From: Lycocorax pyrrhopterus obiensis
Taxonomy: Eukaryota > Chordata > Aves > Passeriformes > Paradisaeidae
Reading direction: 5' to 3'
Assembly: GCA_014706295.1 (NCBI GenBank)
Contig: JACSVZ010000002.1
Location: forward strand, 17,406,494-17,470,493
Length of the DNA: 64,000 nt
In this document: positions 57,330 through 64,000 of the stretch, piece after piece
How positions within the stretch are numbered: the stretch's first letter is position 1
How the letters are laid out: each line of letters starts with the position of its first letter
The notes under the pieces: model-generated
What the model was told of the DNA's origin: nothing
What the model saw: only the letters and a program-made list of their open reading frames with translations
Database searches by the model: none
Made by a program: the position numbers and the translations under genes

Positions 57330-58860
57330 AGTAATTTGTGGTTTATTTAATTTGGAGACAGGTTGTGTGTGTACTAGACATTCAAAAACTAAAATATAGT
57401 CAACTTTTTTCAGATGTATGTCTTGCAGTCAGCACTGTAGACAGTGAAGAACTTTACAGAGAATTTTGCAGCATTTTTAGCATAGTTTTAGATGCTAATG
57501 GGAAGAAGAAACATGACGTAATTTAGTCCATAGAAGCTACCAGTGTCAAGGATCTAGACCTTAAAGTTGTTGCTGTTCTGAGAAATATGTTCTGTTGATT
57601 GTAGATGATGCTGTCAGAGAGATGTCTTATGGGCGAGTTAATAATGAGAGATTTGGGAAATCTCCTCCTAGAATCGCCAAAGGGATTTTATCTCTGTGCA
57701 CTTTCCATGTCTATGAATGGACAAAATGGCATTTACATCTCAAAGCAGTAGTATCTTTTTGAGTGAAAGTTCCATGAGATGCTCAAACCTGCTAAAACAA
57801 GTGAGTAAAAGGTCTGTACAGCTCAAAGCCAAAGACACTCCCAAATTTTAAGCAGGCATTGATGCTTTGTCTGTATCTCTTATGCTTCAGGTATTTTCTG
57901 AAACTTAGTAAGACTTGAGATGGTTAAGAAGGTGATGAACAGTGGAAACAGATCGTATTTTTTGTGAATTGAATGTTTGGAGATGCTACAATTCACAGTT
58001 CTCCAAACTGTGTCCAAATGTTCCTTTTTCAAGTGTTAAGACTTGTTTAAAAATAGAATATTTTTCATGAAAGAAACAAAAAACCACATCAACATGCAGC
58101 AGTGTCTTACTGCAAAATATCAGCCTCAGAGACACTCAAACTTTTCAGAGAAATAGCCGAAAATGTGTTAGTAGTGGAAGTCATCCCCAAAGCTTATCTT
58201 GCAGCTAGCTGATGAACCTTTAAAAGAAATTCACAAAAATGTAATGAGAAGAATAGCAGTCTCTTTGGTTAAATTGTGGGTGGTGTTACAAGAGTAGCAG
58301 CACAATTCAGGCACTTTGAGAGTAAACTCTCCTGCCAGATTAATCTGTCCATCAGGTACAGACAGTTAGTGTCTTGGTGTGAAAACTCAGACATGGGAGG
58401 TGGGTCTCTTTTCTGATGGCATCTGCACTGGCTGGAACAGTGACCGTCTCCAGTTCATTCTTCAGGGACTGCAGTGCCTTCCAGGCAGTCACATGGGCCA
58501 GCTCAGCTGCTTCTGAGCACTCCCTGTTTCAGCCCAGATGACACCACTTATGAGAGACTTTCTATTTGGACCGCTTGAGCTTGCTGGATTCATTTTTAGT
58601 GACCCAGATGCACACATGCATCTCAGTAACCCCTCCAGAGGGAGACTTACAAGCAGCTGGGGACAGCTTGTGGGCAGTAACTTCTTTAGTCAGCACAGTT
58701 CTTGGTGGGAAAAGGAGTCTGCCCATAGTCAAGGGATCCTTACCACCATGTGTGCAAGCCCAGACTCACCTTGTGCTTTACCTGAGAGATGCTCCTCAAA
58801 GGTATCAGAAGAAGTGTGGATATTTCAACCCTAGTTACTTTCGTGAACCAGCCTAGCTTT
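57330..58860 (+). pseudogene. Possible decayed coding remnant, origin unknown
   Basis: Successive plus-strand frames show protein-like composition without long runs: TVDSEELYREFCSIF (57338 frame), EATSVKDLDLKVVAVLRN past a stop, DDAVREMSYGRVNNERF in another frame, and FREIAENVLVVEVIPKA near 58140-58190. Stops and frameshifts separate them and no splice sites bound them. This pattern would suit an old retrocopy or a fossil transposon. I recognise neither family, and chance cannot be excluded. Confidence 0.25.
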
Positions 58861-61800
58861 CACAGTATTCTAAGATAAGCTGAAGAAAGTCATACTATAT
58901 GGAATAAAATGTGGACTTAAAAGTCAGAGTCTTGAAGCTTCTTAGGTCTGGAGGCAGACGGTCTCCTTTCACCTGCATGGCATCTACAGCTTCCATTTAA
59001 TGCGATGGCAGAGTTGTGAGATATGAGAGCTTTAATTCATTTCTTGCTCAAAGAAAGTGTTTTATTTAAAATAAAACATACAGTATTTTGCTGTTGGACA
59101 TTGCTTAGGGGCTTGGGATGCTACTTCTAATGTAAGTAGGTGTTAATTTGTGGGCATAGGTCAGGAAAGGTTGTAATAAGTCTATCATACAGTCAGTTTA
59201 TCAAGTTTATCTCTAATGTAAAACTTACTCATAGAGGATGATCTTTGTAACTGTATGCATCAGATAACACACCTACACATCACTTGAATATGTTAGCACC
59301 ATCTGAATTCTTAGTGATTTTTTTAAAGTATGAGTAAGTGTTTCAGTGACTCACATATGAAAGATTTGGGGGAACCAAACAACTCAGCCGAGGGAGAACT
59401 GAGTAGGAAGCGGCCTGATTGCCATGGGGACAAAACTAGAGCAGATGTGGCAGTGAAGGCAGAGTGATACTGAGCTGTCCTACAGCTTGTCAGAAATATC
59501 AAAGCATTTATGGGGCATATTAAAGCAAGTAACCACATGCTTTTTCAACATACTTTTAATTTTTATTGTTTCCAGCTTAGGTATTATTTTCCTTCATACT
59601 GATATATGATTTTAGCTATGGAATTATTTTTTTTAAATGAAAAAAAAAATTAGTTTTCCTATATTGTGGGTTGGTACTATGTTTTTCTGGATTTCAGATC
59701 TAATGTAAACTCCATAGAGGTATTTTCTAATAGTTTTTGAGAAATTTGTCGCCCCCAGGATCATGTTTTTCTTACAAGCTGTAATGTTTTCTTTTGAAAA
59801 ACGTCTTCTAATTTGAAATAAATGTCTTGGATTACAGTATATTGCATAGGGTACAGCTACTATGTATAAATGGAGTTTTAGATCTGAAATTCCTTTTTCT
59901 TAAGGTTTTTTAATATGGGGGTTTTTGTGAGCTTAAGTCTTTGGTATTTTTAAGCAATCCAAGTTCCTGGAACATCGTAACATTTAAGACTGTAGATATT
60001 GTTAAATTGGTCACTTTTAGAACAGATTCAAAGCACCAAGAGATTTTATTAGAAGTGTCCAACTGTTCATGTTTTCAAAGAATCAGATTCCCCTGGATAC
60101 AGTATTTGTTGTAAAGCAGTGGTTTCTTATAAAGCCTCAAAAATTGAAGGTTAGTTTTAGTAAAATGTTTCATATTCTGCCAAAAAGACACTAAGCTACT
60201 ACTAAGTTATGGCATTTGCAGCAATACTATATGTCATCCTGCTTCACAGATTTTACAGTGACAGGGAGATAGGATCTTACGTGTAAGAAAGGTCCAGAAC
60301 TAAATGGTTGTAAATCCTGTTGTAAAAATAAGATCTGATGAGTTTGAAAGTACTGTGATATGTTTATGCATCGGAAAAATATCAAATTATTTGGATGCTA
60401 GCAGTGCCGTTTAATATGTGAGTTTTTCATATTAAGATCTGAAATGGGGCAAAATGAATTAAAAGAAGCCGGAGGGTTCTAATTTTTCTCAAGGAATTTG
60501 ATGACTCCCTTTTACTGGCATCTTAAATGCTGTCTCTTAAAACAGATCATAACATGTGTAGTGCTCATGGAGTGTCACACCCCAGCAGGGCTATAAGGTG
60601 TAAACCAAAAGGGTTACTCTAAAGGAATATGGCTATAACAGGAACTCCTCTGTAATTGCAGTGCTGATCTGTGTGACAGATACAAAATTCTTTTCCCTCC
60701 TCATTTGATAGACAGAAGTTTAACAGAAGTTAAAATATTTAAATAAAGAAGGGACACTATAAAACAACCTTGCAAGAAAATTCACAAAGAATATGTGTGC
60801 TGTTAAAAGTTTTCAAGTTGTCGTTAGCCAAGGGACTAATAGGCACAGCGGTATGGACAAGAGTGCTACTGAGTTGTGAGAGTCAATGACACACTAAGCT
60901 CAAGATTGCTGGAAGGGACTAAGCTTTTGAGGTTTTTATCAGATTCATCTTCTGTGAATTTGCTTACACCTATTTATCTGTTTTCTCAGCCTGTGGCTAT
61001 TTGACAAAGTTCAAGATTTTTCTTCTATCTCCCTTTTATCATGAGATCCTAGGAACTAATGATAGTCAGGGTCAGGAGGTTAGCACTTTGTGCTTGTTTT
61101 AGAGAAAGCTGTTTTCTCTTGTGCTTGCATAATCCCCAAGTGGACAGGGTTTTTAGTACAGAGCTACAAACTCACTATATGATTTTTCACAATGTTTATG
61201 CACTTTCAATCATTAATTTACAACACAGTTTAAAAAATGGGGTAAGATCATAAATGTGGATCTAGTAGTGTCCCAGCTGGCATGCTAAGATCCTCTGTTG
61301 GGGCTGGAAAACATGATTTCTAGTTCCACTGCTGTAATGTTCGTGCATTTAATGCTAAACAATAATTGGGCAAAAGACAGATACTCCAGTTATTGTGGAC
61401 TTGAATCCAAACTGACATTTTCCTACCTGCGTCCAGTATAGTTGGTCATAGCGTGATTGATGACCTTAATGGTTTTTGCTTTACCATAGCAGGAGGAAGA
61501 TTTTCCGTACACTCTTTAGCTTATGGAGCTGAGGAGGAAAAGCATCCCAAGTCTGCTATTCCAAGAGTGTGGGCTGGTATTACGTTATTATCACAAAAGG
61601 TAGACACTGTTAGCAATGCCTCCTGGCAGCCCAAAAGGAGTGCCTGAGTCGGATTATGGCAGTCCGGAGGATATGCTTCCTAAATTTTTCTTTTACCCGT
61701 AAGTTTTAAAATTTATTTGCTTCCCATCTCTGGAGAAAAATTATGTGATATGAACCTCACTTTACATGACTGAAGAGCCCTGTAAAATTGTTAGTACCTT

Positions 61801-64000
61801 TTCTCATCCTGGAACATACACAGATTAAATTTCTATGTTTTAAATATTATCTTAGAGAATAAAATTAAGCTGGTGTACAAGGAAATCTCAGACTACAGTC
61901 TGTGGAAACTAACCTGAGTTTTGAGGATTTATTGTGTTCCTGATACACATACAAGCCAAAACCTTTGTTATCATTTGTTCTTGATATCAGTTCTTGCTGA
62001 TCTTTTTGAGTGTTTGGGTGCTGTTTGTGCCATGTGGTTATATGTAGTGCTGCAATCTTACTGCCTCATTCTTAAACAAAATAACCCATTGAACCAATGC
62101 TAAGCAAGTATATAAAATTTAATTGCTAAATCAGAAATTTAAAAATGAAATAATTTATTGTCTAAAATCCTTAATAGCCAAGTTAACCAGTCTAAATTCT
62201 ACTTCAATTTGTGACAGTTTGGCCCTTTCCTAAGATACCTTACCTTCCTTGGATTAAATATAGAGAAGGCATGCAGGAGTCCTGGTACACAAAAAATTAC
62301 CGAGTGTCTGAACAGATGATTGCAAACAATTCCATTTATTAAGTTTAATAACTTACCATTTCCCAGAGTGCTGTTTAAGCTGAATGACCTGCCTTGCTTT
62401 TACAGTAGGGAAGAAACATACCCAGTTGTTACCACAGGTCAGCTGATAAGGGGTACCTTGCCGTCAGAAAGTTCATTGTTTGTCTTTCCCTGTCCAAAGC
62501 CAACTTCCTCATTGCAAAACTCTGGCTTTCCCTGGAACTGGATAGACTAGCCTGAATTTGAAGCAGTTCCAAACCTGAGTGGTGGAGCTTTTAGTTAAGG
62601 AATAACAAAAAGGAAGAAATCGAATAAAAAATAAGTAAATCTTCAAATGAGTTATATTGTAGATCTACCCCTACAGAAGTAAAATATGTCTTATACTGTG
62701 GTAACTAGAACTCTGCTAGATATATGCCTACACCATTTTAAAATTTGCTATCATCTGTTATCCTGGCAATAGCAATAAGGCCAGTCTCAGTGCAGCACAG
62801 TCAGTGGTGTGGTCAGCTCAGGAAGGCAGCTTTAAAGCTTTCGGAGATGTACAAAGCTGTCAGTGCTCCAGGGCACATGTACCTGTACTTCCCTGTGGGA
62901 AAGGGGATGTTCTGGCAGTGGGTGTGTGCCAGTTTACTGGATTCGATTCTCAGTTGGCTCAGCATTGTTGGATTGTTTGCAAGGTATTCAAGGCACCTCT
63001 TCAAAATATATCAGTGACCTGGCACTTGACTGTTTTGAATGTGGGTGTACCCCGGAGGTTGTAGACTGGACTTTGGTGTACATTTGATTCTGGGGAAGGG
63101 AAGGCAAACTTTCCAGTCTTTACTGAGAAGTGATCCATATCATTCCCACTCATTTGCACAAGTCTCCAGCTTAACAGTACTTACTAGTTGCCGTCTGACT
63201 GTTGCTACTTAAGCCTGGATAGTCCTTTTAGCTGCCTGCCATGAAGACTGTGACAGCTCATGTTCTACACCCTTTTGTTCTTAGCTGTTGTTTTTGAGAG
63301 AAGAAACCCAAAATTGGATTGATTCAAGTGTACTGTTGCTTCTAAGTACAGCATCTTATGTACTACCACTCGACTTCTGCTGATTCACTGAGGATATTTC
63401 ATAGCCTATACTTTATATATCAGTTTGGCATTACCTATTAACCAAAATAGGTTAATAGATCATGTAGATGCCATACTGATACTTCCCCAACCAACATATT
63501 CATATTTTGAAGTATTTCTCAGGAGGCAGGCTGCAAAGCAATTTAGTTTCATACTAGGATCCAAGGGACAACTGAATGGTCTGTCATTGACTTCTTTTTG
63601 GTCAAAACCTTCCTGGAAAACCCAGTTGTAGGAGATGGAATGATGGTGTGAAGTGAAAGAGCTGTTCTAATGGGAATTCTCAGGTTGGAGGATCTGCTGT
63701 ATCACCCAAGAGGACAAAAGCAACATGGAACAGGCCTGATGGTCACATTCTTTTTTGTTTTGAGTTTCGCTGATGAATTTTGGAAGAAAAAGGTAACCAC
63801 ATTTTTTTAAGAAATTCCATATATACTCTGCAGACTGTAGTAATTAGATGTGTGATAATGACCTTGTGTCCGTATTTCGTAATTTAGTTATTCATTTAAA
63901 CTGTTCTGTTAAAGCTACTTTTTGCCATGATTAAAGAATCTTTGTTTCACTGAGCCCAGTATTAATGTATTCCAGATTCTGTTTCTTCAGAAGAGTAACA

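Larger units (their letters stand above)
51112..64000 (+). other. PRTFDC1: PRTFDC1 intron 3 (continues past the window)
   Basis: At least 12.9 kb. The next exon should encode an NDQS...GGDDLSTL-type segment; I looked for it and did not find it, so it lies beyond 64000. The intron holds a purine-rich stretch (53980-55330), a 15-bp direct repeat, a CR1 copy (55781-56175) and a decayed coding-like segment (57330-58860). From 58860 to 64000 I see no recognisable feature. Confidence 0.75.

Noticed and set aside
59225..59260. EDDL-encoding stretch as a possible PRTFDC1 exon 4
   Set aside because: The residues before and after do not match the HPRT family, and no acceptor or donor bounds a 66-base exon.
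51112..64000. PRTFDC1 exon 4 and later exons
   Set aside because: I searched by eye for a segment encoding NDQS...GGDDLSTL and for the PRPP-loop exon. GATGAT words near 51590, 57607 and 59235 do not continue into the expected sequence.
1..64000. CRISPR arrays, operons, tRNA or rRNA genes, or an undescribed multi-gene system
   Set aside because: This is vertebrate nuclear DNA. No tRNA-like B-box with cloverleaf, rRNA or regular spacer array was seen, and the genes present are known vertebrate orthologues.

Overview
The window is vertebrate nuclear DNA, almost certainly from a bird. Coding exons are short, separated by kilobase introns with GT-AG ends, and embedded in AT-rich non-coding sequence. 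The only dispersed repeat family recognised is CR1, the LINE that dominates avian genomes; several copies are 5'-truncated and end in the typical 3' tail. Three protein-coding genes are supported: THNSL1 (minus strand), ENKUR (plus strand, all five coding exons) and the first three coding exons of PRTFDC1 (plus strand). The same three genes are neighbours on human 10p12.1, so this is a conserved syntenic block. The species cannot be read from the sequence.

Layout. 1-19770 is intergenic. It holds a perfect (TAAAA)15 microsatellite, a small GC-rich block with a GGGGCT-type G-quadruplex repeat, a 14-bp tandem repeat, an ORF-poor AT-rich stretch with a candidate conserved regulatory element near 13.1-13.8 kb, and a CR1 relic. 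20171-22396 is the single coding exon of THNSL1. 22457-24640 is probably its 5'UTR intron. 24380-25080 is a CpG island acting as a head-to-head promoter for THNSL1 (leftward) and ENKUR (rightward). It contains an RFX-type X-box and NRF1-type sites. ENKUR runs from 24972 to 35615, with CR1 pieces in introns 1 and 3. 35801-45100 is intergenic with no recognised gene. 45105-45720 is the PRTFDC1 CpG island with coding exon 1; exons 2 and 3 lie at 48859-48965 and 50928-51111. From 51112 to the window end is PRTFDC1 intron 3, with CR1 copies, a purine-rich stretch and an unrecognised decayed coding-like remnant.

The genes are not an operon or a pathway. ENKUR encodes a ciliary/flagellar inner-junction protein, THNSL1 a threonine-synthase-like PLP protein fused to a shikimate-kinase-like domain, and PRTFDC1 an HPRT-family paralogue. 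Their link is chromosomal, and for ENKUR and THNSL1 a shared promoter region. I found no undescribed multi-gene system. The points most worth checking are the divergent enkurin N-terminus and its weakened IQ-like segment, the X-box in the shared promoter, the POU/homeodomain palindrome at 13170-13187, and the perfect 14-bp hairpin in ENKUR intron 1.
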